Below, one piece after another: positions 13,301-22,111 of a stretch of DNA of 64,000 nt (positions are counted from its first letter, which is position 1; each line of letters starts with the position of its first letter). The notes under the pieces were generated by a model. The model was not told the DNA's origin, ran no database searches, and worked only from the letters and a program-made list of their open reading frames with translations. The translations under genes were made by a program, and so were the position numbers. Origin of the DNA: Hirudo medicinalis (taxonomy: Eukaryota; Annelida; Clitellata; Hirudinida; Hirudinidae); assembly GCA_011800805.1 (NCBI GenBank), contig MPNW01000274.1:78926-142925 (forward strand), in the 5' to 3' direction.

Positions 13301-14072
13301 GTTGCGATGAGAGCAAATGTCCGTGCATTGTGATTATGTGATTGAACTATGATTATATCACCAATTAATCACCTATTTCAGCCTGTAATCGGAACATTTG
13401 CTTTACAAAATCAAGACTATTAACTAACAATTGCTTAATTATACAATTTAGCCTCACAAAAGTTAAAATATCAATTGGTAGAAACATTGATGATGCATTG
13501 CTTTATCAGTTATCAGATGTTAGTTATTACTTATCAGTTAACTGTTTAAGAGAGACTCACCTCAAAGCTTTCACATAGTTCTTGTGCTGCCTTCAATTTC
13601 TTTTCAGCTTTTTCAAGGGAACATTTATCATTACAATTTGTGACTTTTTTAGAAAAGACAAGTTAAGACCCAAGCTCTATTAAATGATTAGAATCAATTA
13701 TAACTAATTATTAATTATTATAATTACTAATATTTTGTTAACTTGACTAACATTATTAGCCTTTCAATATGCAGCTGGCATAAGAATATCAAGTCAAATA
13801 ATGCATAACTTCCAAGCAACGAAGCAAAAGCAACTTAAAGGCAAATATTAATATTACAATACTAAATGAAAACAAATTAATTATAACGAGCGATTTAATA
13901 AATTATTATAATCAACAAGGTAAAAGCCACTACTGTTAGCAGCGGGGTCTGCGATGATGGCGACGTAGGATTTGAATGTGTTCAGCTGGGTTATGGGGTC
14001 CTGGGGGCTCAAAGGGTTCATCCTCGATATTGGAGTTGACGGGCCTTCAAAGTGTGTCAGAAAGGTTTTCAT
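92..14072 (-). CDS. TRRAP: TRRAP (Tra1-family PIKK-like scaffold), N-terminal ~40%, 33 exons, C-terminus off the left edge
   Basis: TRRAP is the catalytically dead PI3K-like scaffold of SAGA and NuA4/TIP60 complexes; in the nucleus it binds activators through its HEAT/FAT solenoid. Translated exons match the vertebrate protein in order from the extreme N-terminus, e.g. QIKTLSFLAYIIRIYQEL, RPLAYSTLADLVHH, YNYFLLLRALFRSIGGGS, VAFRVLGKFGGSNRR and GEVSNGALTLAKSVM. Exons, first to last: 13934-14072, 13561-13607, 13076-13186, 12526-12630, 12139-12417, 11841-12007, 11334-11569, 10949-11027, 10475-10679, 9979-10070, 9625-9853, 8932-9076, 8569-8710, 8326-8386, 8077-8130, 7961-7999, 7721-7817, 7261-7355, 6924-7089, 6237-6403, 5592-5681, 5165-5275, 4634-4971, 4269-4366, ~3558-3930, 2946-3390, 2537-2720, 2255-2376, 1736-1906, 1419-1502, 939-1058, 397-516, 92-178. 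The start ATG at 14070-14072 is tentative; an in-frame ATG lies at 14127-14129. The FAT and pseudokinase regions lie outside the window. Confidence 0.95.
521..551. repeat. (ATG)n microsatellite abutting a TRRAP 3' splice site
   Basis: In transcript sense this is a CAT repeat ending about 4 nt before the exon that starts at 516; it stands where a polypyrimidine tract would be. Confidence 0.95.
871..921. repeat. (ATC)n microsatellite just inside a TRRAP 5' splice site
   Basis: In transcript sense a GAT/ATG repeat starting about 17 nt after the exon ending at 939. It is complementary to the repeat at 521-551 at the other end of the same intron. Confidence 0.95.
1172..1241. repeat. GATG-rich microsatellite, acceptor half of a TRRAP intron
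   Basis: Imperfect GATG/GTTGATG units; in transcript sense CATC-type, about 115 nt before the exon starting at 1058. Complementary to 1332-1376 in the same intron. Confidence 0.9.
1332..1376. repeat. ATC/ACC microsatellite, donor half of a TRRAP intron
   Basis: In transcript sense GGT/GAT units beginning about 43 nt after the exon ending at 1419. Confidence 0.9.
1671..1727. repeat. ATC/ACC microsatellite just inside a TRRAP 5' splice site
   Basis: In transcript sense GATG/GGTGATG units starting about 9 nt after the exon ending at 1736. Confidence 0.92.
2392..2421. repeat. (ATG)n microsatellite near a TRRAP 3' splice site
   Basis: CAT-type in transcript sense, about 16 nt before the exon starting at 2376; complementary to 2471-2527 in the same 160-nt intron. 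Confidence 0.93.
2471..2527. repeat. (ATC)n microsatellite just inside a TRRAP 5' splice site
   Basis: Two ATC runs split by a short spacer; GAT-type in transcript sense starting about 10 nt after the exon ending at 2537. Confidence 0.93.
3958..4089. repeat. Compound (CACCAT)n-(CAT)n-(TTA)n microsatellite in a TRRAP intron
   Basis: About eleven CACCAT hexamers followed by CAT and TTA runs. In transcript sense it is GAT-type on the acceptor side of its intron, the opposite polarity to most repeats in this gene. It creates long Gly-Asp or Ser-Pro reading frames that are not coding. Confidence 0.95.
5862..5935. repeat. Dispersed repeat family 1, copy a
   Basis: A stretch with AAAAGGACAGCCC, AAGGGA and GATGGGCTGC in order recurs, diverged, at 20108-20175 with the same spacing. 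This copy is in the TRRAP intron between the exons at 6237 and 5681. The element type is not identified. Confidence 0.6.
6580..6712. repeat. Dispersed repeat family 2, copy a
   Basis: Runs from an ATATAGCACC-like motif through CCCAAGGGCAC to AAGCAGGAATGCAA and GGCCAACCTGCA. It aligns over about 130 bp with 53212-53345. Lies in a TRRAP intron; probably a short non-autonomous element. Confidence 0.65.
7558..7594. repeat. (ATT)n microsatellite
   Basis: About twelve ATT units in the TRRAP intron between the exons at 7721 and 7355. Confidence 0.95.
7619..7710. repeat. ATC/ACC microsatellite just inside a TRRAP 5' splice site
   Basis: In transcript sense GATG/GGT units starting about 11 nt after the exon ending at 7721. 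Confidence 0.93.
8716..8793. repeat. (ATG)n microsatellite abutting a TRRAP 3' splice site
   Basis: About 26 units; CAT-type in transcript sense, ending 5 nt before the exon that starts at 8710. Degenerate ATC-type sequence at 8826-8922 forms the donor half of the same intron. Confidence 0.95.
9081..9166. repeat. (ATG)n microsatellite abutting a TRRAP 3' splice site
   Basis: CAT-type in transcript sense, directly before the TTTAG acceptor of the exon starting at 9076. Confidence 0.95.
9217..9290. repeat. Exact 74-bp copy of a TRRAP exon end beside a one-base gap
   Basis: Bases 9217-9290 are identical to 9002-9075, the 5' part of the exon 8932-9076. The copy begins directly after the single N at 9216 and ends in another ATG repeat (9291-9380). 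The real acceptor dinucleotide is missing from the copy. Most likely an assembly artefact, where two repeat-ended reads were not merged; a true partial-exon duplication is the alternative. Confidence 0.85.
9291..9380. repeat. (ATG)n microsatellite after the duplicated exon fragment
   Basis: About thirty units; probably the same locus as 9081-9166 read twice. Confidence 0.9.
10350..10380. repeat. (ATT)n microsatellite
   Basis: About ten ATT units in the TRRAP intron between the exons at 10475 and 10070. Confidence 0.93.
11278..11321. repeat. (ATC)n microsatellite just inside a TRRAP 5' splice site
   Basis: In transcript sense GATG units starting 13 nt after the exon ending at 11334. Confidence 0.93.
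11788..11830. repeat. ATC microsatellite just inside a TRRAP 5' splice site
   Basis: In transcript sense GATG units starting about 11 nt after the exon ending at 11841. Confidence 0.9.
12825..12941. repeat. 26-bp minisatellite, about 4.5 copies
   Basis: Four identical head-to-tail copies of a 26-bp unit starting ATGGTGGTGATGG, then a partial copy. Lies in the TRRAP intron between the exons at 13076 and 12630. There are no spacers, so it is not a CRISPR array. Confidence 0.95.
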
Positions 14073-14129
14073 TGTACGGATTTTGTAAAGCGCAACGAAT
14101 TTAATGTTGCTTTTGATTAAATAAAACAT

Positions 14130-15848
14130 TCTTTTAATTTTTTATTTTTTCATCAATTCTGTTTGAAATGTTAACTCAGTCATTCTTTTATTTTAAAATA
14201 AGAAGCAATAAAAATCATAATTTGTCATGAAACATCCAAAAATGTGGAACGGAGCATTTGCAACTTCACTATGAAATACAATGTCAAACAAACAACTTTG
14301 TGCAAGCCTGGAACTCCTTAACAGAATTTCAGAAAAGTGCTTCCTTAGCATGTTACTATTCTTTACATTTGCATATTTTGTGCTTGAAAACTATTTGACA
14401 ATATATTGTGGGTTTTTTTTTTTTTGAAAAGTGCCAGGCAGTCACAACTATTGCTTAGAGATTTTGAACAAGAGTTTTCTCTTTTTAATTAATAACAAAG
14501 TAATATTTTCCGTTAAATCTTAAGTAGGCAATTAAGTAGAAATGTTAAATACAGAATGGTTCAGCAGGTTTATAAAAACTAATATGCTCGGCACATATTC
14601 ACATTCATAATCTTAAATTTTTCATAGCACCTCCTGTTATTTCGAAAAAGCCAAAAGCCGAATTAAAAATGACAATACCAACCGGCCATATTCATATGTA
14701 TTTGGCACCAAAGCCCCAAATTTTTAGTATGTAATTAAGAACAAGCAGTATGCACAAATGACTCGAACTCCTACTAATAAGTATCGGTAGCCTAATATTC
14801 ACTAAACTCAAGTCAAATTGAACAGGACTAGCGCACATAAACAAAGCAGTACTTTATATATTTACTTTAACAATTACAAAATATTTGAAAAAAATCTCCT
14901 TCTATTAGTTCAATTCGTTTTTGTAAATTAATTTGGAATTGGAAGAGTTTCGATTTTTTAAAGCTTTTAACTAAATTATTTTGTAACTTCAAAAGTTTGG
15001 GTAGCTTTCTTCGAAATTTCCAAGACAGTGTGAAATCCGGCTGGAGAATTGTTTCTTAAATCAAAGTGAACCCCACTTACATTCGTAAATCGGGTTAGTT
15101 GTAATATCCCTTTCTGCATCGACCCGCAAAATCCATTTCTTAAGCATTACAAATACCTTAGTACTCTGTATGAAATAACGCAGCCGCCAAAAATACCTAA
15201 ACAACAGATTGTTCTCTTTCAAGTCAGCTAGCTCAAGCTGACCACTTACTCTGTAATTTGAATTGACCTTAAAGTCTGTGGAACTCCTCTCAAGCTCTTC
15301 ACTTATTCCTAATAAATGCCTGTATTTTGTAAATTATGGCAATTGTTTTAATCAGCCTGCTTAGTCTGGTTCAATTATTGTTTATTTAATTTTTAAATAT
15401 TTAAAAATAACACACTTTTTCTTTGAGCACTGCTTTGCTTAGCCCTATCCTAAATACATCACATATCTGAGCCTTCCCAGGTGATGAGTGGCAAAGAGAT
15501 CAATCGATAAGATGTCTTTTACCTTTCAACACTTGTTCATCATAGCAACCTTCATCCAAATTTCAGGTTTTGATCTAGCAATTTTTACCCACATTATCAC
15601 ATATCTGAACCTTGCCAGACTCTTAATAGTGGCAAGAGATCAGTGAAGTTTTTAACATTCCAATACTTGGTTACCACAATCCATATTTCAGAACATCAGA
15701 TGCTGACTCAGATCTAATTAATTAGAAATCATGAACCCACTCATCAAAACCCTCCTTGGAAAATTTAAATCTCATGCTCAGAATATATATTCAAGTCTGA
15801 CTGTGTCCAATGCCACAAAAACACAAAAAGAATGTAGTTGTGACGATG
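14130..15848. other. Spacer between TRRAP and eL15
   Basis: AT-rich sequence with no exon-like open frame and no recognised repeat. It must hold the TRRAP promoter and 5' leader, but no specific element is visible. Confidence 0.6.
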
Positions 15849-15854
15849 TTTATT
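15849..15854 (-). promoter_or_regulatory. eL15 polyadenylation signal AATAAA
   Basis: AATAAA on the minus strand about 46 nt after the eL15 stop codon, the usual position for a ribosomal protein mRNA. Confidence 0.8.
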
Positions 15855-15899
15855 AGACATCCTCGAGATAACAGAGTGAAAACAGTATTATCAATGCTT

Positions 15900-16686
15900 T
15901 TAACGCTTCCTGTGCATCTCGATCCTGTTGATTCTCTTCCAGTTGGCCTTCCTGGATCCACCGATGGTCTTGGAGTATCCGTGTCCCTTGCCCAATCCTC
16001 TGGATTTCCTGTTGGCAGAAGTGAGACCACGCATTTCCCTGTGCTTGGCAACAGGCTTGCAGATCCATTGGATTTCTGGGTCACGTCTGATGGCCTTGTG
16101 GAAGGGATCAACACAGATGACCTCGAAGAATTTGTAGGTGGAATCCTGACCGATCCAGTATGAGTTCAACACTCTCAGGGCCTTGCATCTTCTACCAACT
16201 CTCTCCTTAGAAAATGATGATGTATGTTTAGAAAAAAATTCTGCTCACAGAACCATTTGAATTAAAAAGCTTACTTCAGCAACAGCTTGGAGAGACCTCT
16301 GATTCTTCAGCTGGTTGATACCAACGCTCTTGGGCTTGCCATAGACCTGACCCTTGGGTGCTGGCCTCTTGCGACCTCCCCTGCGGATTCTCACGCGGTA
16401 AATGATGAATCCTGACAACACAATTTTGGGTTTCAGACAAATACGCCGGTATGTCTTGACGAACACATCATTTACGATTTAAACATAGTTGGTTTGAATA
16501 GGCTAAACATTTACCTTGCTTGGCCTTGTATCCCAGACGCCTAGCTCTCTCGGGTCTGGTTGGCCTGGGAGCACGGTGGACACCTTTCAACTGGCGCAAC
16601 ATCCAGCATCTGATGCGGAGCAAGAATCGGAGAACATCCGATTGCTTCTTCCTGTACAATTCGTCCAAGTACTTGTAAGCTCCCAT
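15900..16686 (-). CDS. RPL15: 60S ribosomal protein L15 (eL15)
   Basis: Structural protein of the large ribosomal subunit, made in the cytoplasm and assembled in the nucleolus. The reading begins [18 protein letters not shown] and includes [51 protein letters not shown] and [20 protein letters not shown], all diagnostic of the family. Coding exons are 16515-16686 (ATG at 16684-16686), 16275-16411 and 15900-16205. They sum to 615 nt, 204 residues plus stop, the same length as the human protein. All phases agree. The exon holding the ATG starts at 16696 after a good acceptor, and a separate non-coding first exon lies upstream, as in vertebrate genes. No oddities. Confidence 0.98.
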
Positions 16687-16811
16687 CTTAAAGCAGCTGC
16701 AAAATCACGAAAATATCCTTCAGTTGAAACATAAAAACGGTATCCATTCCATTAATGAGATAGGACTACTAGGTCATTCATTTATTTTTCGAAAAATACT
16801 AAATTCCTTAC

Positions 16812-16862
16812 GAAGCGTGAGCAAGTTGTTAACACTAACCGATTACAAGAGAAAAGGAAGTA
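16812..16862 (-). promoter_or_regulatory. eL15 non-coding first exon with 5'TOP-like pyrimidine tract
   Basis: On the minus strand a pyrimidine-rich CTTCCTTTTCTCTTG (from about 16860 downward) leads a short exon that ends at 16812 with a GTAAGG donor. TOP tracts at the cap of ribosomal protein mRNAs confer mTOR-dependent translation. The transcription start is inferred from this tract, not seen. Confidence 0.6.
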
Positions 16863-18113
16863 CCCCCGATGTTGATGGTTGAAATCAAATGAAGAAATTT
16901 TTTTTTTCTTAGATTCAAATTTTTTATATTTTGCTATAAAAAAATATAATTTAATTAACATGTAAAAGATAAAAAAAAACTTTTGTGAGTTAATTTTTCT
17001 ACGTAAAATATTCTTATTTTATTAAGAAAGTACTTCATATACAAAGTTTATTTTACGAAAGTCTTAATTTTTGCAAGTTTAAACACTTTCTATTGATTTT
17101 CTCCTATAATTAGTGATATCATCAAAGATGTTCCATACGAATTACCACCAGTCTTTCGACCTTAGTGAATGATTTGAGTTGGGTTATGTCAGCGCAAAAA
17201 TGTTATTGATCAAACGTTATTGTCACGAAGATAAAAAAAAAATAAATTATCCGGTTCTGCGATTTAAAGTTGCAATTCGTCGTTAAGCAATGCCTAGACT
17301 TGATTCATTATTGAATGCTTTTACACATTTTAAATAAATGCGACCGTCCATTAATGCCACACAAGTTATTAAGATTAAATTAACCCTTTTTCCATAGATG
17401 AAGTCGTGAAACACTTAAATTATTGTTTGACTTAATTAAAATACTCAACAATATAAATGATTACAATCCATTCATTCGATGCCTACTGGATATATGTATA
17501 ACATGGTCGGCTCGATTCGGCTTCGTGATGGGGTCCAAAAATGGATTTGCTAGTTGGGACCAGGTCTTGAGCTTTCGCGTAGCGATGCAAGTATTTCGCC
17601 TACCTCAGTAATTCACGACTTAATCAATAATTAATCAGCAACGGCAAGTAATTTTCATCGTTTGGTGTAAGTGGTCAAAGGCAATACAAATCAAATCAAA
17701 TAAGACAATCTTTATGGTGGCGTAAGTCCGAATCACAGGACCTCAAGGCCACCGTAAAATTAACTTGGTGCCACACCTTCACGTCATTCGTAAAATGGAT
17801 AAACTCTAATCATTTTCGTTAGAGCTCAATAATAGCGTAAATAAGAACTATAGCGTAATAACCCCAATAGGATTCCACATAATATGAACACATTTATTAT
17901 TTGAACTCCATTTCCTCTTTAGCAAGCTCACAGTAAGAATTTTTGTTTCAAAAGATTACTCAGACCATATATATTCATTATTTTATTTGATATATTTCAA
18001 TAAAAATGAAACAATAATTCCGAGGGTAATAACTTAAAATTTAGAATTTACAAAAAAATACATTTTGCTGCTAAGTTTCTATGTGATTGCCAATAAGTAG
18101 CTGAGGTAAAATT
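16863..18113. other. Spacer with a short hairpin
   Basis: Mostly AT-rich with poly-A/T runs and no supported gene. An imperfect inverted repeat at 17716-17753 (GGTGGC, then GTCC, a short loop, GGAC, then GCCACC) stands out from the AT-rich surroundings and may be part of a small mobile-element relic. Confidence 0.45.
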
Positions 18114-19303
18114 TCATTTAGCTGGAATTCTCTCGAGCCCTTTGTCAACCAATTTACATCGCAAACCCTCTTGGAGATAGCTCAGAGGATATACAGGATC
18201 AGTAGGTAAGGAAGCAGTGACATTGATAACAAGAAATGTTGAGCATTCCTTGATGGTACAAATGAGTTTATTGTAGAGTGCACTGATGCTGGTATACTCC
18301 GAGAGAAAGATTAGATTATTAATTGAAGCAGATTGACAATGTTGGTAAATAAGAATTGGGGTTGTCGTGCACCACACGACATGGTCGGAGATGAGGAGAG
18401 ATGTTTTAGACCTGTGAGGAAATGCAAGAGCATGTCATTCAATTGTATTATGGATGGAAATTACATAGCCAATCAGTTAAATTACTGCAAGATAAGATTA
18501 ACTTCACAAAGTTAAATGCAATAAGCAATTACTATATGCCTATATGCTGAATCAACTCAAAGCATTCAAAAGCTTACCTCCAACCGGGCTGGTCGGCAGT
18601 GCAATGGTGGACTTAAGGAACGTGTATTTTTTCTTTCCATCCTTGGATGCCATCCGACTGAACAAATTCTGAATCACTGATGAATTCATGATGTAGCCAT
18701 TTTTATACTCAATATTTTTCCATATCTGCTTTGTTCCAAACTATTTTTCCACTGCTGCAAATTGTTTCTTGCATCTGAGGTGGAAGAGAAAGAATCCATT
18801 AAAACTAGAAGTCACTTGCTCAGAGTGCTGCACAAATTAGCTACTCTATTATATTCACCATGTGTAATCAGACAATTACCAAGAGCAATTGGGAATGCTA
18901 TAAAGCCGAACCTTCGTATCTGTTGCTAAGAAAAAGTGCCCACCTCACCTGGATAGAACTATCTTGCACTGGACATAACAAGAAGCTCCCAGAGTCCTTG
19001 TTTAAAGTTCTGAAACTTCTCTCTCAGACCTTCATCACAAAATAGTTAAGATTAGCTGCTGTCCAACACAATCACAAACATGAAGACTTCTGTATCAGTT
19101 CTCTTGACAGGTTCACCCATCCAGATGTTGAGCAATTGCTCTTGGAACTCTTCAGAAAATATGGAGAAGAATTCCTGTTTCAACAAAATGATATTTTTGA
19201 GAACAATGGAGGAAGATTTTGCATGAAATCTCAACATATCATCAATGCTGGAAATAAATTTTATACAGTCATGAGAATTGTTTAAAAACTTCAAAGAAGT
19301 GCT
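18114..19303 (-). CDS. Exon-like pieces of an unrecognised multi-exon gene
   Basis: Not recognised. Minus-strand open stretches with plausible splice sites occur at about 19020-19303 (acceptor at 19304), 18600-18720 (donor near 18596) and 18114-18395. The last begins KTSLLISDHVVW and ends LVDKGLERIPAK before a stop at the left end. The first contains SSIDDMLRFHAK and EEFQEQLLNIWMGEPV. Base composition is higher in GC than the flanks and the pieces are collinear, which argues for a real gene. However, I could not make the reading phase close from 18596 to 18395 without a weak acceptor, so the exon set is incomplete or partly wrong. No start codon is assigned and no domain can be named. Confidence 0.35.
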
Positions 19304-20352
19304 GTGACAAAGATGCTCCTGATGATATTAAAGCTGATAATAAGATGATAACCATACTCAAAATAAGACTCACCCTGTTCAGATATGAATTTTGTGAGAT
19401 GTGATTTTGCTCCGTTGCAAGACACTTAATGGGACTCCTTCAACCAACAAACAATCGTAACCTCAATGCAAGTTTTTGTTAAATGTGTTTTTTTCAAAGT
19501 CCCAAATTAAATAAACAAATTTGTATAATAACCTTATGTTAGTAACAAAATATTTTAAAAAATTCAATTGAATCCAATCTTCCGTACCAAGAATGACTTT
19601 ATATGGATCCTCTCTCGCTCAAAATGATATACAACATGGTCAAACCATTCTGCACATCCATGCAGCAAAAGAAACAAGCATCTTCTCAACCAAACTTTGA
19701 AACAATGTGGATACAAAGTATTATAAAATGTTGCATCACTCTCAATAAAAACACTGGTTGAAGTATGTTATTCATGTTCATGTTATTACACAGTAATTAT
19801 GTTAAAGTACTTTGCTCTTTGGAAGAATAACTTTTGACCACTTACTTGCCACAAATTGAGCACAATTGCTTTCATTTCATCTTAAGTTTAGTCTAACTTT
19901 AATTATCTATGAAATAAATTGATTCGTCATCATTAGCTAACACTATTAGTGGGTAAATTGTATTAACAAAATATATTTGTTTATCACTAGGTGAAACTCA
20001 TCGGTTGACGTGGTGATTCTTTTTTTTTTTAAAGTGTTTATTTGGATTGCTCCTACAATAACAAACAATGAACAAAGAATAGTAAGGAAGAAGAAAAAAA
20101 ACAACAACGATCCAAAAGGACAACCCTAAGGGAAACTTATCCCACTGATTGGGCTGCTTTAAGTTGGGCTCTAAGAAATGAAATTAAACAATAGAAATAA
20201 AGGTATTACTGATGTTAAGATATGTTTAAAGTACACAAAAGAGATAAAGCATCAGATTATTTACAATATGATATTGCATGTGGATGAACTTATAAAAGAG
20301 GTACAGAGGCAAAAGTTATCTTTCAATATCTTCTTGAATCTCTTTTTGCTTT
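19304..20352. other. Spacer, no supported gene
   Basis: AT-rich. Contains copy b of dispersed repeat family 1 (20108-20175), preceded by a poly-T run near 20020; nothing else stands out. Confidence 0.5.
20108..20175. repeat. Dispersed repeat family 1, copy b
   Basis: Shares AAAAGGACAACCCTAAGGGA, then CCCACTGATTGGGCTGC, with 5862-5935, with only scattered substitutions. Confidence 0.6.
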
Positions 20353-20690
20353 TTAATAGAGCTGAAAATTCGTTGAGGTGTGATTTTTCGTTGTGAGGTT
20401 CATTAATTCTACCCGTGCTGTGAAATTCTGTGAATCATTCTGATGCAAGACATATTTGCGAGACATTCCAAATTCGTTGCAAATATTCCTTAGGTCAGAT
20501 CTGCTAATTGCTTTCATGTTGCCAGAACATGTGGCATCTCTTCTGACTAACTCCAACATGTCATCAAATGGCACACCAATGGACAACTTTGCTGCAATTT
20601 GAGGCCTTTCTTCTCTTCTCAAAAATAGATGAGCGAGCTCACGTTTGTGTCCTCTATGTTCTTTAAAGTAATCAGCTGTTACTTATCCTG
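20353..20690 (-). pseudogene. Relic of a SWIM/MULE-type transposon-related protein
   Basis: The minus strand reads DYFKEHRGHKRELAHL, then IAAKLSIGVPFDDML, then ISRSDLRNICNEFGMS and KYVLHQND. This order (GHxxEL, a KLSxGVPF helix, then a basic DLxNI helix before HxND) is what I know from uncharacterised, repetitive SWIM-zinc-finger proteins of invertebrates that are related to MULE transposases. Only this N-terminal-like part is present. A further short open piece at about 20767-20850 could be its upstream exon. No catalytic DDE region or terminal repeats were found. Could also be a small part of a host gene; the family call is from memory of the pattern. Confidence 0.45.
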
Positions 20691-20699
20691 AACTGCCAA

Positions 20700-22111
20700 A
20701 AAAATTAATTGTTACATTTGTAATGCACGGGCAAGTTATGGGTTGATAATAGACAAAATTTACCTGTATTGAAAATCTTGACAATAACTGCAACAGGGCA
20801 AAAATTTCGAATCTTGCTTTGAACCCTTTATTTGAATGTGGCATTTTCTAAGTAAGTAGTACCTTTTTAGTTCCACTTCTGTTGCAATAATAGCTTCTTG
20901 TAATGTATTCTTTGTGATGGAAATCATCTCATAAATCCAGTGTGTGTCTCATCCTCTTCTTTTATTTTCCAGTTTCCAAACTCTATATATATATACATTA
21001 TATAACTGAGTTAATTTAACCAAAGAAAAAATAATGCAAATCCTATCTTACTCAACGTTAACAAACCCTTAGTCAAGCCTTTTCTTACATTTGTTGACGC
21101 AGGTCGCTCTGGCACTTTGCGGACGACACTACTTTCTGAGACGGTTCCCCCTTTTGTTAAACTGGAACTGTATGCAGATCTTCACCTTGACATGGACTAT
21201 TCAATATACCTGAACCGTTGGCAACTCTTTACCAGGATGAGTTTGACTTATATGCTGCCTAAGTTTAAAATTGGCAGCATATATTTTCTTACAAATAGCA
21301 CATTCGAAATTCGTCATTGTAATATAACACAGCTTGGAAAGCCGACTGATTACAGACACGATTGAACTATAACTGAACTGAACTATAAGAACTATAAACT
21401 ATTATCGGTGCCGGTGCGTGCTGATTGGCTGGCAGTTTGTTTATAAATGAATATTCAAATGAATGCCAATACTAACGATAACGATTCAGAGTTTGATAAG
21501 AGTATGTTCAAACAGAACTTCAAGGCCACTAATATTTCTTGACATGGCGACCAGAGGAATGAGACGAAGCAGCGCTAAATGTCACTAAAACCGAGGAAAA
21601 ACTCTAGGACTCTAGCTCAATGCCTAGAAAAAAAAAGACTAACGCTAATTGGATGACTAATGACTTATCCCGTCTGCTCTCTACAAGTGCTTGTGCAATT
21701 TGAGAAATTCATTTGGGTTATATATACATAAGGTAGATTTTGTTTCTCATAAGTCCAACAATGTTGAGACATGGTGTTTATGAATTGTTTCTGAATCTTT
21801 TTGGATTCTGATGAAACAATTCTGACCTCTTGCAGGCCAAAGAAGGTAGATGATTTCTATTTGAAACATTTTAGTAAAAAGTCTTTCCGCGTTGATATTT
21901 ACTAGAAAACCAAACTTTTATTGTAAGCTTAAAAAATACCATTTGACAAATTAACTTTACTTGATCTTGAACAATTTATTAATGCAATATTGAAATCTTG
22001 TTATATTTAAAATTACAAAACCAACAACGTCTCAATCCATCCGAATTATATTTACCAAAATTTCACGAAAACCACAAAGACAAACAATAATAAACAAGAC
22101 ATAATAAAAGA
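20700..22111. other. Spacer, no supported gene
   Basis: Open stretch 21117-21365 (plus) resembles nothing I know. The region 21400-21600 is locally less AT-rich but without a recognisable element. Confidence 0.45.

Noticed and set aside
16412..16514. C/D box snoRNA in the eL15 intron
   Set aside because: ATGATGT and CTGA are present but only ~40 nt apart, with no terminal stem; too short for a C/D snoRNA.
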